A program made the position numbers and the translations under genes. A DNA stretch of 64,000 nucleotides, from positions 1,426,001 through 1,490,000 of the forward strand of contig NZ_CP144459.1 in the NCBI RefSeq assembly GCF_050320395.1, written 5' to 3'. Shown piece after piece: positions 44,375-53,039 of this stretch; positions within the stretch are counted from its first letter, which is position 1, and each line of letters starts with the position of its first letter. Below the pieces are notes generated by a model, which saw only the letters and a program-made list of their open reading frames with translations, was not told the DNA's origin and did not search any database. The DNA is from Treponema_C sp050320395. Lineage in GTDB: Bacteria > Spirochaetota > Spirochaetia > Treponematales > Treponemataceae.

Positions 44375-45424
44375 TTATGTTCTCGGGGGGGGGGGGGGGG
44401 GGGTAGATTTTTCTTTTGCAATTACGGCTCTGTTTGTAAAATGAATCAGTGAAAAAAAGAGCGACATTGCACATAAACCGATCCCCAAAATAACCGTTCC
44501 GCGTATCGACTCACTACATACTGCAATTACAGCTATAGCGCATAAAAAAAACTGTATAGCATAAAGTATCAGTAAAATACCTTTAACGCGGTATCCCATA
44601 TTCATGAGCTTATGATGTATATGCGCTTTATCGGCGGTAAAAAACGAACGGCGTTCCCGCGTCCTTCTCCATACGGCAGCTAAAGTATCAAAGACAGGAA
44701 TGGAAGTCAAAACTCCAGCCAAGAGTATTTTGTTGTATTCAATATACGAGGGAAAATCAAGAAGGGGAATGACGGCAATAACATAACCTAAATACTGGCT
44801 CCCTCCGTCTCCCATAAATACTTTTGCAGTCGGTTTGTTATAGACTAAAAAACCCGCTATACTTGCAATTAAAATCAAAACAACAATAACAAAATGTAAG
44901 CTGAACGAAGCACATATAAAGGCATAGGCTGCCAGGATAATGACAGTAAGTCCGCCGCAGAGTGCATCCATACCGTCTATCAAATTAAAGGCGTTTATAC
45001 AGCCGAGTATCCACAAAAACGAAATAACGGGACCGGAATACCCCAGCTGCCACGGACCTAAAACCGAAAATGAAAAGCCGGCCGCCGTAACGATTCCGGC
45101 CGCCGACATTTGAATGAGCATTTTCAACTTGGGACGTAATCCTATAAAATCGTCCAAAACACCGAAAACAAAGATAATGGAGGATCCGATTAAAAGCGGT
45201 AAAAAACGGATAAATTTCAAGCCGCTTGTTAGAAAAAATACAGCCGTTATCCCAATAAAGGGAATAACAAAACCTACGCCGCCTAAGCGCGGAATATTGC
45301 CCGTATGAATTTTACGCCCGCCGGTTCTATCATACCATTTAAATGTATTACTTAACCGTATAATTACTTTAGTTAGGATAAGAGATAATATAAAAGCGGT
45401 AAGCGGGTATAAAAATACTTTCAT
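44375..45424 (-). CDS. WecA/TagO/MraY-family undecaprenyl-phosphate sugar-1-phosphate transferase
   Basis: The protein has 349 residues with ten to eleven membrane segments. RKIHTGNIPRLGGVGFVI, GVLDDFIGLRPKLKMLIQM, NAFNLIDGMDALCGGLTVI, KVFMGDGGSQYLGYVI and DKAHIHHKLMNMGYR are the ordered PNPT-family motifs, with the His-rich loop of the WecA/TagO group. It starts glycan assembly by moving a HexNAc-1-phosphate to undecaprenyl phosphate. The C-terminus ends with six prolines, Arg and Thr, encoded by the 19-G homopolymer at 44385-44403, so the last residues depend on tract length. It heads the minus-strand Wzx/Wzy operon. Confidence 0.88.
   Translation of the reverse strand: MKVFLYPLTAFILSLILTKVIIRLSNTFKWYDRTGGRKIHTGNIPRLGGVGFVIPFIGITAVFFLTSGLKFIRFLPLLIGSSIIFVFGVLDDFIGLRPKLKMLIQMSAAGIVTAAGFSFSVLGPWQLGYSGPVISFLWILGCINAFNLIDGMDALCGGLTVIILAAYAFICASFSLHFVIVVLILIASIAGFLVYNKPTAKVFMGDGGSQYLGYVIAVIPLLDFPSYIEYNKILLAGVLTSIPVFDTLAAVWRRTRERRSFFTADKAHIHHKLMNMGYRVKGILLILYAIQFFLCAIAVIAVCSESIRGTVILGIGLCAMSLFFSLIHFTNRAVIAKEKSTPPPPPPRT
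44385..44403. repeat. G19 homopolymer at the 3' end of the WecA-like gene
   Basis: Nineteen consecutive G on the plus strand (C on the coding strand) encode the proline tail of the WecA-like protein. With 19 residues the frame stops two codons later. With 20 the tail would become Glu-Asn-Ile-Arg-Ile then stop, and with 18 about 14 more residues would be read before a stop. All three stops come before the VanZ-like start at 44322. Tracts of this length mutate quickly and are also hard to sequence, so the exact count needs care. Confidence 0.85.
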
Positions 45425-45437
45425 TTAATTACTTTTA

Positions 45438-45466
45438 ATTATAATATAAGAGATGATAAAAAGCAA
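45438..45466 (-). promoter_or_regulatory. possible promoter of the WecA-like operon
   Basis: On the minus strand TATAAT (45438-45443) is preceded by TTGCTT (45461-45466) at a 17-base spacing. The expected start would lie only about seven bases before the ATG at 45424, and no ribosome-binding site is present between them, so the transcript would be almost leaderless. The -35 match is weak. Confidence 0.35.
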
Positions 45467-45492
45467 GAGTCTTAACGGCATTTTTGTTGCAG

Positions 45493-45651
45493 TATATTTC
45501 TTTTTCCGTGAGCACTGCAGTAAAAAGTGCGCCCGAAGGAAAAAAATGGATGATAAATCGGTTGCTTTGCCGCCGAAACAGGCTAAAGGCCTTTTTACCA
45601 ATTGTTCAAACTTTGAACATTATACCATATAGCGCTATATAATTACAAGCT
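45493..45651. repeat. dispersed intergenic element, copy 2
   Basis: This is the second copy of the element at 24500-24660, in the same orientation, in the 333-bp gap between the divergent WecA-like gene and glgA. The palindrome GTTCAAACTTTGAAC recurs at 45604-45618 and AAAGGCCTTT shortly before it. On the minus strand it ends about 70 bp before the WecA-like ATG, as copy 1 lies about 130 bp before rmlB. The rest of the gap shows no gene, only the short promoter-like stretch and the glgA leader. Confidence 0.75.
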
Positions 45652-45757
45652 CAAAATTCCTTTTTTTTTCATTTTATATCTTTATCTTATCTTTTGTTCA
45701 TAGGGGGCTTTTTCATATATGCACTTTATGCTATCATTGACAGGGAGGCTCTTGGCC

Positions 45758-47224
45758 ATGAAAATTCTGATGATAAGCGCAGAAGCGGTACCCTTTGCAA
45801 AAACGGGCGGATTGGCCGATGCGGTTTCGGCTTTGGCAATCGCTTTGCATAAAGAAGGGCATGATGTGCGTATCCTTATGCCGCGCTATTACGGCATAGA
45901 TAAATCAAAGCTGACACTGCTTGAAGGGCCGATGGGGCTTCCCGGCGGTTATAAAGAAGAATGGACGGCCGTCTATACGGCCGTCATGAGCGGCACAAAA
46001 AATCTTCGCGTATACTTTATCGACCATGAGCAGGCTTTCGGCCACGACGGCGTATACGGTACTGCCGACGAAAGCGATTTTCACGACAATCCCTACCGTT
46101 TTTCCATTTTATGCCAAGCAGCATTCCAGCTGTGCAAAAAGCTTTCGTGGTTTCCCGACATTATGCATGCACACGATTGGTCGGCAGCCCTCGTTCCGGT
46201 ATTGCTCCGTTTTAACGAAAGACGGGGTGTTTTCGCAAAGACGGCAAGCGTTTTAACCGTTCACAATCTCGGCTATCAGGGCGTATACGGTAAACACAAC
46301 TATCCTTTTTTAGGCCTTGCATGGGAACACTTTTACGCATCGGGCTTTGAAGACTGGGATAAAATCAACTTTTTAAAAGCCGGCCTTACAAGCGCCGATA
46401 TGCTGACTACCGTATCGCCGACCTACGCCTCCGAAATACAGGGAAGCGAACAAGGCTTCGGTATGGACGGACTTTTACGAAGCCGTAAAGACGATTTGGT
46501 CGGCATTTTAAACGGCGTAGACACCGATGTGTGGAATCCGTCTTCGGACAAAAAAATTCCGGTACAATATTCGGTTAAAAGCTTGGCGAAAAAAAAGCAA
46601 AACAAAGCGGCCCTTCAAAAGGCAATGGGGCTTGAAGTCAACCCCGACGTTCCCCTCATTACGATGGTTACGCGGCTTGCCCACCAAAAGGGAATAGGGG
46701 AACTGTTCGGGCCGTCTTACGGCTGTGCCTACGATATGTGCACAAAGATGAATGTACAGTTTGCCGTTTTAGGTTCGGGCGAAAAATGGTGCGAACACGA
46801 ATTGCTTGCACTCCAATCAAAACTGCCGAATTTGCGCTGCCGCATAGGATACGACGATGCCCTCAGTCATTTGATGGAAGCGGGCGCCGACTTTTTTCTT
46901 ATGCCCAGCCGCTACGAACCCTGCGGTTTAAATCAAATGTATTCGCTTATATACGGAACCCTGCCGATTGTCCGGCGTACGGGCGGCCTTGCCGACACGG
47001 TTCAAAACTACAACGAAAAAACGGGCGAGGGAACCGGCTTTATGTTCGACTTATTAACCCCGCAAAGTATTTTCGATACGGTGGGCTGGGCCGTATATGC
47101 GTGGTATAATAAAAAAGAGCATATAGAACAAATGAAAAAGCGGGCTATGGCACAGCGTTTCGGCTGGGCGGAATCCGCACAAAAATACGAAGAGCTGTAT
47201 AAAAAAGCTTTATTGAAAGTGTAA
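45758..47224 (+). CDS. glgA: glycogen (starch) synthase, GT5
   Basis: The protein has 488 residues from the ATG at 45758. MKILMISAEAVPFAKTGGLA with KTGGLADAV is the ADP-glucose-binding start of GT5. YKKxxL-like helices, DIMHAHDWSAALVPVLLR, TVHNLGYQGVYG and FLMPSRYEPCGLNQMYSLIY with the conserved GTxPIVRRTGGL-type region complete the signature. The frame is open upstream to 45719, but GGGAGG lies about ten bases before 45758 and homologues begin here. It extends alpha-1,4-glucan from ADP-glucose (or UDP-glucose). No other glycogen gene is in the window. Confidence 0.93.
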   Translation: MKILMISAEAVPFAKTGGLADAVSALAIALHKEGHDVRILMPRYYGIDKSKLTLLEGPMGLPGGYKEEWTAVYTAVMSGTKNLRVYFIDHEQAFGHDGVYGTADESDFHDNPYRFSILCQAAFQLCKKLSWFPDIMHAHDWSAALVPVLLRFNERRGVFAKTASVLTVHNLGYQGVYGKHNYPFLGLAWEHFYASGFEDWDKINFLKAGLTSADMLTTVSPTYASEIQGSEQGFGMDGLLRSRKDDLVGILNGVDTDVWNPSSDKKIPVQYSVKSLAKKKQNKAALQKAMGLEVNPDVPLITMVTRLAHQKGIGELFGPSYGCAYDMCTKMNVQFAVLGSGEKWCEHELLALQSKLPNLRCRIGYDDALSHLMEAGADFFLMPSRYEPCGLNQMYSLIYGTLPIVRRTGGLADTVQNYNEKTGEGTGFMFDLLTPQSIFDTVGWAVYAWYNKKEHIEQMKKRAMAQRFGWAESAQKYEELYKKALLKV

Positions 47225-47236
47225 ACGGGAGAAATT

Positions 47237-47755
47237 ATGATTGCACCTGTCGTTAAATTGTTCAAAGCCTTGAACACAAACTCGCATCCGGGAGAAATAG
47301 CCCATGCGGCAAGCATAGGAATTTTGCTTGGGTTTGTACCGAAAAATAATGCGCTTTGGTACATTCTCTTTGTTTTTTTTCTGTTTGTCCGTATCCATAA
47401 GGGCACTCTCTTTTTGAGTATTTTACTGGGAACCCTTATAGCCCCTCTTTTTGATCCGCTTTTGGATGCGCTCGGGTATGCGGTGTTAAACATCGGAGCT
47501 TTAAAACCTGCGTACGCGGCTTTACTGGAGATTCCCTTTGTCGCATTTACGAAATTTAACAACACGATTGTTGCAGGTTCCCTTGCCGCAAGCCTGATAC
47601 TGTATATTCCCGTATACATCTTAACAAGATTTCTTGTGTTTACATGGCGGAAATTCGCCGCTCCGGCTCTTGCACAAAATAAATTCGTTCAAGCCCTGTA
47701 CAAAACTCCCTTAGCTGCCAAAATAGCCGGCTTTTTTACCGAGGTGGAATTATGA
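47237..47755 (+). CDS. conserved membrane protein, TIGR03546/DUF2062-like
   Basis: The protein has 172 residues with three to four hydrophobic segments. VVKLFKALNTNSHPGEIAHA, GILLGFVPKNNALWYILFVF and APLFDPLLDALGYAVLNIG match the pattern of small conserved membrane proteins annotated TIGR03546. It starts 12 bp after glgA and its stop overlaps the next gene (ATGA). The following TIGR03545-like gene regularly accompanies it in spirochaetes and some other bacteria, which supports the assignment. Function is unknown. Confidence 0.65.
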   Translation: MIAPVVKLFKALNTNSHPGEIAHAASIGILLGFVPKNNALWYILFVFFLFVRIHKGTLFLSILLGTLIAPLFDPLLDALGYAVLNIGALKPAYAALLEIPFVAFTKFNNTIVAGSLAASLILYIPVYILTRFLVFTWRKFAAPALAQNKFVQALYKTPLAAKIAGFFTEVEL

Positions 47756-50001
47756 AAAAAGAACAAAAAAATATTCCCGCAAAAAGACTGCCTGCGCTTT
47801 TGAAAAAATCCTATACGGAAAAAGCGCTTGAAAAAAAGCTTTTAAAAAAGCTGTACATAAAAACCGACCGCGATTTTTTAGCCGCCCAATTTACGGCCGA
47901 CGAAAAAGATCCGCTTAAAAAGCGCATTGCCGTAACCGAGTATTCGGCCGCCGACTTTATACGCTTAAAAAATCTTGCAAAGCAAATAAAGCGTCAAAAA
48001 GGGCGCATAAAACTTGTTCCTTTAGCGGCTGCTGCAGGCTTTATCGGTGCTGTAATTATCCTTACAGGACTTTTTAAAAATCCGATTGCAAAGCGTGTTT
48101 TAATAAACGTACTGCAAAAAGCCGCCGGAGCAAAGGTGGAAATCGCATCGGTCAATGTGGTAATTTTCAATTCCGCTTTAACCGTAAACGGCTTGGCGGT
48201 GGCGGATAAAAATGCGCCGATGAAAAACGTGTTCGAAGCCCAAAAGCTCGAAGCCGACTTTAACCTTGTGCAGCTTTTAAAAAAGCGCTTTGTCTGTGAA
48301 AACCTTGAAGTATCGGGCATGGCATTCGGCACCGAGCGCAAAACCTCGGGTGCTTTAGCAAAGCGTGAAAAAAAAGCCGAAAAAGAAAAAAACACGGATA
48401 AGGCCGAACCGGGTAAAACCGCAGCCTTTATGCAGGCACAGCAGCAAGCGGCTTTAGCCGAAGGACAACAAATTCTTGACTCGATGTTTGCTGCTTTAAA
48501 TCCGCAAACCTTTTTGGACAATGCCCTTAAGCAGTTAAAAACGCCCGAAGAAGCGCAAAAGGCCCAAGAGCTGGCCGAACGGCTGATTCCCGTGTGGGAA
48601 AAACGCCCCGCCGAATTGGAAAGCTCCGTAAACGATTTCCGCTCAAGTGCCGAAAAGGTGCTTTCGCGCGATTATCAAGCGATAAAAGACATTGCGGAAA
48701 TCAAGAGTGCTATAGAAGACTTAAATACGGCTATTCAAAACGGAAAAAAACTGTCCGCCTTAACCGAATCGACCGTCAAAGAATTGCAAACCGACAGCAA
48801 GGCGGTAAAAGATGCCGCCCGGCGCGCATCGGATGCGGTAAAGTCGGATACGGCCTTTATCAATAAAGAAATCGGTAAAATCAAGTCCTTTACGGTTGCC
48901 GACGGCAAAAACATATTTTCTCAAACGCTGAAAGCCGCCGCTTACGGTGCCTTAGGTAAATACTATCCCTATGCCGAAAAGGCTATGGAGCTGCTTTCGC
49001 GCGAAGATTTACAAAAAAAGACTAAAAAAGAAGTTAAAAAGCAAAGACAGCGGCGCATGAAGGGCCGCACAATCGAATACCGCGCAAACGTCTATCCGCG
49101 CTTTCTTATACAAAGGATGTTCGCAAGCGGCACGGGCTTTGAAAGCCGCCTCAGCGATATTTCAAGCGATCCGGACTTGTGGGGAAAGCCCGTTTCCTTT
49201 GAAGGAAGTTTGGATGAAGGGGCGGCCGGTTTGGGAACGGAACGAACGCATAAGGCGGACGGAATCGTCAATGCGGGAAAAAAATTAAAAGACCCGCTTT
49301 TTAAAGCCCTCTATTCGGGAAACGGCTATAAAGTTTCGTTTAATCCCGCATCCGTCATAATACAGACGGCTGAAGCTGCAGGCGGCGCCGTAGATACGGC
49401 GGGCATTCCTTCCTTTGCGGGAAGAGCGGCAATACGGGCGGGTATAAAAGCCGAAAAAGACGGACGCTTTGGAATCGAGGCGGATTTCGACTTCGACAAG
49501 GTACTGTTAAGCGCCCAAGATTTTGAGCCGGCCTTTATTTCGCGCATATACAACGAATCACTTGCGGCCGTACGGAATTTGCGGTTCAGTGTACAAAGCG
49601 AGTTTTCGCCTTCCGGCGCACGTATGGATATTCAAACCGATGCGGATAAGGTGTTTATCGCCGCCCTTCAAAAGGGAATTAATAAAGAGCTTGAAACGGT
49701 AAAAAAACAGGCAATACAACAAGCCCAAGCCGAATTGGAAAAATATACGGGGCCTTTAAACGACAAACTTGCAGTCTTCGGCGGCATAGAAAAAGGTATT
49801 ATAAGTCAAAAAGAAGCGGTCGATTTAATTCAAAAAGAGCTTGAAAACCGCAAAAAAGAATTGACACAGCGTGCCGAAAATGCGGGAAAAGAAGCGCTTA
49901 ACAAAGCGAAAGATAAGGCAGTCGATGCCGCCGCAGAAAAAGCAAAAGAAGCCGCCGGAGATGCCGCCAGCAAAGCTTTAAAGGGCTTATTCGGCCGATA
50001 G
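47752..50001 (+). CDS. conserved TIGR03545-like protein with single N-terminal membrane helix, AsmA-like
   Basis: The protein has 749 residues. After about 85 cytoplasmic residues a single helix (LVPLAAAAGFIGAVIILTGL) leads to a large extracytoplasmic part. VLINVLQKAAGAKVEIASVN and VFEAQKLEADFNLVQLLKKR look like the start of an AsmA/DUF748-type lipid-transport repeat. Long helical regions (residues 215-375 and 650-740) are rich in Ala, Lys and Glu and predicted to coil. Together with the preceding gene it may form an envelope lipid- or glycan-handling pair, but this is inference. No catalytic motif is visible. Confidence 0.65.
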   Translation: MKKEQKNIPAKRLPALLKKSYTEKALEKKLLKKLYIKTDRDFLAAQFTADEKDPLKKRIAVTEYSAADFIRLKNLAKQIKRQKGRIKLVPLAAAAGFIGAVIILTGLFKNPIAKRVLINVLQKAAGAKVEIASVNVVIFNSALTVNGLAVADKNAPMKNVFEAQKLEADFNLVQLLKKRFVCENLEVSGMAFGTERKTSGALAKREKKAEKEKNTDKAEPGKTAAFMQAQQQAALAEGQQILDSMFAALNPQTFLDNALKQLKTPEEAQKAQELAERLIPVWEKRPAELESSVNDFRSSAEKVLSRDYQAIKDIAEIKSAIEDLNTAIQNGKKLSALTESTVKELQTDSKAVKDAARRASDAVKSDTAFINKEIGKIKSFTVADGKNIFSQTLKAAAYGALGKYYPYAEKAMELLSREDLQKKTKKEVKKQRQRRMKGRTIEYRANVYPRFLIQRMFASGTGFESRLSDISSDPDLWGKPVSFEGSLDEGAAGLGTERTHKADGIVNAGKKLKDPLFKALYSGNGYKVSFNPASVIIQTAEAAGGAVDTAGIPSFAGRAAIRAGIKAEKDGRFGIEADFDFDKVLLSAQDFEPAFISRIYNESLAAVRNLRFSVQSEFSPSGARMDIQTDADKVFIAALQKGINKELETVKKQAIQQAQAELEKYTGPLNDKLAVFGGIEKGIISQKEAVDLIQKELENRKKELTQRAENAGKEALNKAKDKAVDAAAEKAKEAAGDAASKALKGLFGR

Positions 50002-50071
50002 CCGATAGGGGCGGATAATGCAAAAGGTAACATGACAAGTAAGATAAAGCAGCTATTGTGCAGAAATAAAC

Positions 50072-50428
50072 ATGAAAATAAATGAACTTCTTCAAAATTT
50101 ACAGCTAAATTGGCAAGAAGAACTGCAAAAAGATGAATGGTTTTTTGCAAAAGAACGAGATAAAATAAATAATTCGTTTACGGCAGAAGAATCTTTTAAT
50201 GCTATAATGGAGGTTGTATTTTTTATACAGTCTGAAATAAATATTTATTTATGTACTGAACTTATTAATATTTTATATTTACTTATACGAAAAAGCGATA
50301 CCACGGAAATCCCAAAAGGCTTTGTAACTAATCTTCAAGTTTTGAAGAGAAAATTAGCAAAAGATATGTATTCATTGAATATCATAAAAGAAATCGAATC
50401 CTATTATAGAATATTTATGGAGACATAA
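50072..50428 (+). CDS. hypothetical small protein (possible orphan immunity gene)
   Basis: The protein has 118 residues, mostly helical and hydrophilic, without signal peptide or membrane helix. I recognise no family. It is AT-rich, unlike the GC-richer gene before it, and is followed after 4 bp by another small gene and then by a displaced Rhs tip. Orphan immunity genes left behind after cassette exchange look like this, but no toxin partner lies upstream. The start is the only ATG with the right length; no strong ribosome site is visible. Confidence 0.5.
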   Translation: MKINELLQNLQLNWQEELQKDEWFFAKERDKINNSFTAEESFNAIMEVVFFIQSEINIYLCTELINILYLLIRKSDTTEIPKGFVTNLQVLKRKLAKDMYSLNIIKEIESYYRIFMET

Positions 50429-50432
50429 AATT

Positions 50433-51005
50433 ATGAAACTATTTTTGAATGAAAAAGAGGTACGGAGTGTCAATCTACTTATAGATGTGATTGAAAATAC
50501 GGAAAACGATTTTGATATTGAAATAAAACATAATGAAAAAAATTGGATACAATTTTTCAGAGAGAATACATATGTTTCGGTTGCAAAGTTTCAGGATGGA
50601 AAAATATATTATTGCAATGAATTGCAAAGTAGGAATATCAAAGAACTTATTGATATATACATAAGGAACCCTGCTTATCTTCAGTTGCGATGGAATACCC
50701 AAAGTGAGAAAACAAATAAAAATAAACAATCGTTGAAAACAACATGTTCTTCAGTACGAAATATATTTTTGATTTTTTTATTGTTGACAGTTATTCAAAT
50801 TATTTTACTTTTAATAAGGGAAGGATATCAAGGTTCAATAATAATGAAATTATATAAATTCTATTTCAATCCTGCAATACATCCGAAGCAAAAAAGCTTA
50901 CCTATTTTTACGGTAACGACTTTTTTATTATATATTATATATATAATAAAACTGAAAGTACAAAAAGCAAAGGCAAACCGCGTAAATACCTGTTCGAAAG
51001 GTTAG
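50433..51005 (+). CDS. hypothetical protein with two membrane helices, 3' end fused to Rhs sequence
   Basis: The frame has 190 residues. Residues 1-105 are hydrophilic (VRSVNLLIDVIENTENDFDI). Two hydrophobic helices follow (NIFLIFLLLTVIQIILLLI and FTVTTFLLYIIYIIKL). The last dozen residues are read from sequence that, in another frame, encodes Rhs core, so the natural C-terminus was probably lost when the Rhs tip was joined here. An immunity or membrane-effector role is conceivable. It follows the preceding gene by 4 bp. No family recognised. Confidence 0.45.
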   Translation: MKLFLNEKEVRSVNLLIDVIENTENDFDIEIKHNEKNWIQFFRENTYVSVAKFQDGKIYYCNELQSRNIKELIDIYIRNPAYLQLRWNTQSEKTNKNKQSLKTTCSSVRNIFLIFLLLTVIQIILLLIREGYQGSIIMKLYKFYFNPAIHPKQKSLPIFTVTTFLLYIIYIIKLKVQKAKANRVNTCSKG

Positions 51006-51955
51006 AAAAAAATGACCATATAAAGGGGGACGAATACGAGAGAGTAGAATACACGCCCTACGGAGAATACTGGATAGAAAAAAGAGCGCCGGAAAACAGA
51101 ACATTGCCCTTTAAATTTACCGGTAAAGAGCGGGACGAAGCACGCACAATAGCCGGCGTCTTGTGCGTGGGACTATATTACTACGGCGCACGCTACCTGG
51201 ACGCGAAAACATCACGCTGGTTGACCACAGACCCGGCGGTCGGGGAGTATGTTTCAGGAACGGAAAAAGGCGAAGGAGGGATTTATAATCAGGTAAACTT
51301 TAATCTTTACCACTATGCAGGAAATAACCCGGTTAAGTATACAGATCCGGATGGAAGAAGTGAACGCGATTACAGAGTAGTTGAATATACTATGGCAGTG
51401 GGAGGGGGAGTACAAGGAGCATTAATGAGTGGATTGAGAGGCGATATACTAGGAGCCTTAATAGGAGGTGTAGTAGGAGCCTCAAAAGGTTACAGTGCGG
51501 CAAAGGCTTTGCAAAACTATAATGGTCCTTTAAGAGATATGGAAAATGAGAAAGCGTTGAAAGAAGCTTTTGGAGAAGCAGGTGTTCGGAATCCTAAGGG
51601 TTTGGAAACATTTAAAATAGATGAAGCCGACGATTTCCATCAAGTTGAAGGTATAAGTATTACAAAACACAAAACAATTAAGGATGGTAAAGAAACAGGG
51701 GGTGAGATTATTTGGGATAATACAAACAACAAACCTGTTACAGATCCTAAAGCACGAGGAACCTTTAATCGCGGAAGAAATAATAATCCAATTACACATG
51801 GAGAAGATGTTTTGCTTTGGGGTTTATTAGGAACCGGTGAGGACGACCCTTCAAATATGGAAGATAGAGCAGGACAACTAATAAATTCCGGTATAAAAAG
51901 GGTTGGCGCTTTTTTAAACGATTTTCTTAAAAAGAAAACCGATACGGAGAATTAA
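50972..51955 (+). pseudogene. displaced Rhs C-terminal tip with unknown toxin domain (cassette 1)
   Basis: This is the end of an Rhs/YD-repeat protein without its large N-terminal part. The core shows YERVEYTPYGEYWIEKR, FKFTGKERDEA, LYYYGARYLDAKTSRWLTTD and the hyperconserved NNPVKYTDPDGR boundary after which the variable toxin begins. The toxin part (about residues 95-283 from the TTG at 51104) contains a glycine-zipper stretch (GALMSGLRGDILGALIGGVV) and AT-rich sequence ending THGEDVLLWGLLG. No start codon with a ribosome site lies at the beginning, so it is probably a silent cassette that could recombine into a full rhs gene. A lipoprotein gene follows 4 bp later as likely immunity. Confidence 0.75.
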
Positions 51956-51958
51956 AAA

Positions 51959-52444
51959 ATGAAAAAGTTTTTTTATATTTTGTTTCTTCCGTTATTGTTA
52001 TTGGTATCATGTTTGATTTACCCTGCAAAAACAAAAACATATTTTCATAATAATCATTCTGGTTTTATGTATGGTGTTAAAATATATGCTAATGTTTTTG
52101 GCCATATTGGAAATGGAGGTGATGTACCTCCTTATAAACTAATACTAACCTGTGATATTAAGAATTCATTATGTAAAACCGTTACTTTTGAAGAAGTTAT
52201 TGTCAATAAAAATACATTTGAGTATAGAAGCAATGAATTATTTTCAACTACAGATTCTGAAGGGGAACGATATGATTTGCCGAAAGAATTTAATTTGGAT
52301 GATATGGAAGACAGTACGCCAATATATATAAGTTTGAAAGTAACATTTGAATTATCCGATGGAAGTATCAAGGAAGAATGGTTGGGGTTTATATTATATC
52401 CTAAGTTCAAGACTCAATGGTTAAATTCTATGTTTTCGGTTTAA
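51959..52444 (+). CDS. putative lipoprotein, candidate immunity protein for Rhs cassette 1
   Basis: The protein has 161 residues. The signal sequence FFYILFLPLLLLVSCLIYPA contains a lipobox-like LVSC, so it should be lipid-anchored. The mature part is beta-rich with no known motif. Its ATG comes 4 bp after the stop of the Rhs toxin tip, the usual place of the cognate immunity gene. A periplasmic/outer-membrane anchored immunity protein would fit a toxin acting in the envelope, for instance through its glycine-zipper region; that is inference. Confidence 0.55.
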   Translation: MKKFFYILFLPLLLLVSCLIYPAKTKTYFHNNHSGFMYGVKIYANVFGHIGNGGDVPPYKLILTCDIKNSLCKTVTFEEVIVNKNTFEYRSNELFSTTDSEGERYDLPKEFNLDDMEDSTPIYISLKVTFELSDGSIKEEWLGFILYPKFKTQWLNSMFSV

Positions 52445-52585
52445 AAGAAAGGAGAATACTAAGGTGTCTCATAAAACCTTGCAGCGAAAGGGGAACGCCC
52501 GTATAATAAAAAATATGGCAGAAGGTACGCAAGTTTTTACAGACGCAACACAGAGCAGTCCGAGCGGCTGTAAAAAACTCGGTAA

Positions 52586-52611
52586 GCACGGCTCACGCAA
52601 GGGAGCCGTGC
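52586..52611. repeat. perfect 9-bp hairpin before Rhs fragment 2
   Basis: GCACGGCTC (52586-52594) and GAGCCGTGC (52603-52611) form a perfect stem with an eight-base loop. There is no T-run, so it is not an obvious terminator. It lies immediately before the point where Rhs homology of cassette 2 begins (52616). The rest of 52445-52615 shows no gene; AAGGT...ACCTT at its beginning is another short inverted repeat. Confidence 0.5.
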
Positions 52612-52615
52612 GGCG

Positions 52616-52810
52616 ATGGGAGGGATATACAATACGGTGAACTTCCGTTTGTACCATTATGCGGACATCAGGCAGCGAAACGACAGCGAGCTTCAAGCCA
52701 ATAATCCGGTGAAGTATATTGACCCGACAGGAAGAAGTGCCATTAAATATGAAATTAAAACGATGCAGAATTATAATGATAAATTCCGCTGGAAAAGTAG
52801 AACACGAAAT
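52616..52810 (+). pseudogene. Rhs C-terminal tip fragment, 5' part (cassette 2, interrupted by IS)
   Basis: The frame encodes GGIYNTVNFRLYHYA and, after a 12-residue insertion relative to cassette 1, NNPVKYIDPTGR, the Rhs core/toxin boundary. About 24 residues of a different toxin domain follow (SAIKYEIKTMQNYNDKFRWK) until the IS256-family element at 52811. The frame continues at 54377 after the element: ...RTR on the left and IGISGLD on the right join in frame if the element and one copy of the shared CACGAA are removed. It lacks the upstream core and any start, so it was already a displaced tip before the insertion. Confidence 0.75.
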
Positions 52811-53039
52811 GAGCCTGTCACAAAATCTGTGTAAATGGCATTTCCTAACAAAGTGGAAAGCGTCCCTCAAAAAGGATAGCGAACTGGTTGACCGCCGGTC
52901 CCCATTCCTTAATCGGCATAGTCCACTTTGCGCTCGCATTCTTAATCGCAAGGTACATCACCTTATATATCGAATCGTCATCGGGAAAACTTGATTTATT
53001 GCGCGTGACTTTGCGCAGGGAAAAGTTCAGGCTCTCAAT
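52811..53039. repeat. 229-bp direct duplication of the IS left end
   Basis: The 229 bases 52811-53039 are repeated at 53040-53268 almost or fully identically. The unit comprises the left terminal inverted repeat and the last roughly 190 bases of the transposase gene. The duplicate ends abruptly inside the codons for the IESLNFS region, where the second left end starts. The identity of the copies indicates a recent event. Confidence 0.85.

Noticed and set aside
45719..45757. Earlier ATG for glgA
   Set aside because: The 13 extra residues are unlike GT5 starts and GGGAGG precedes the inner ATG.
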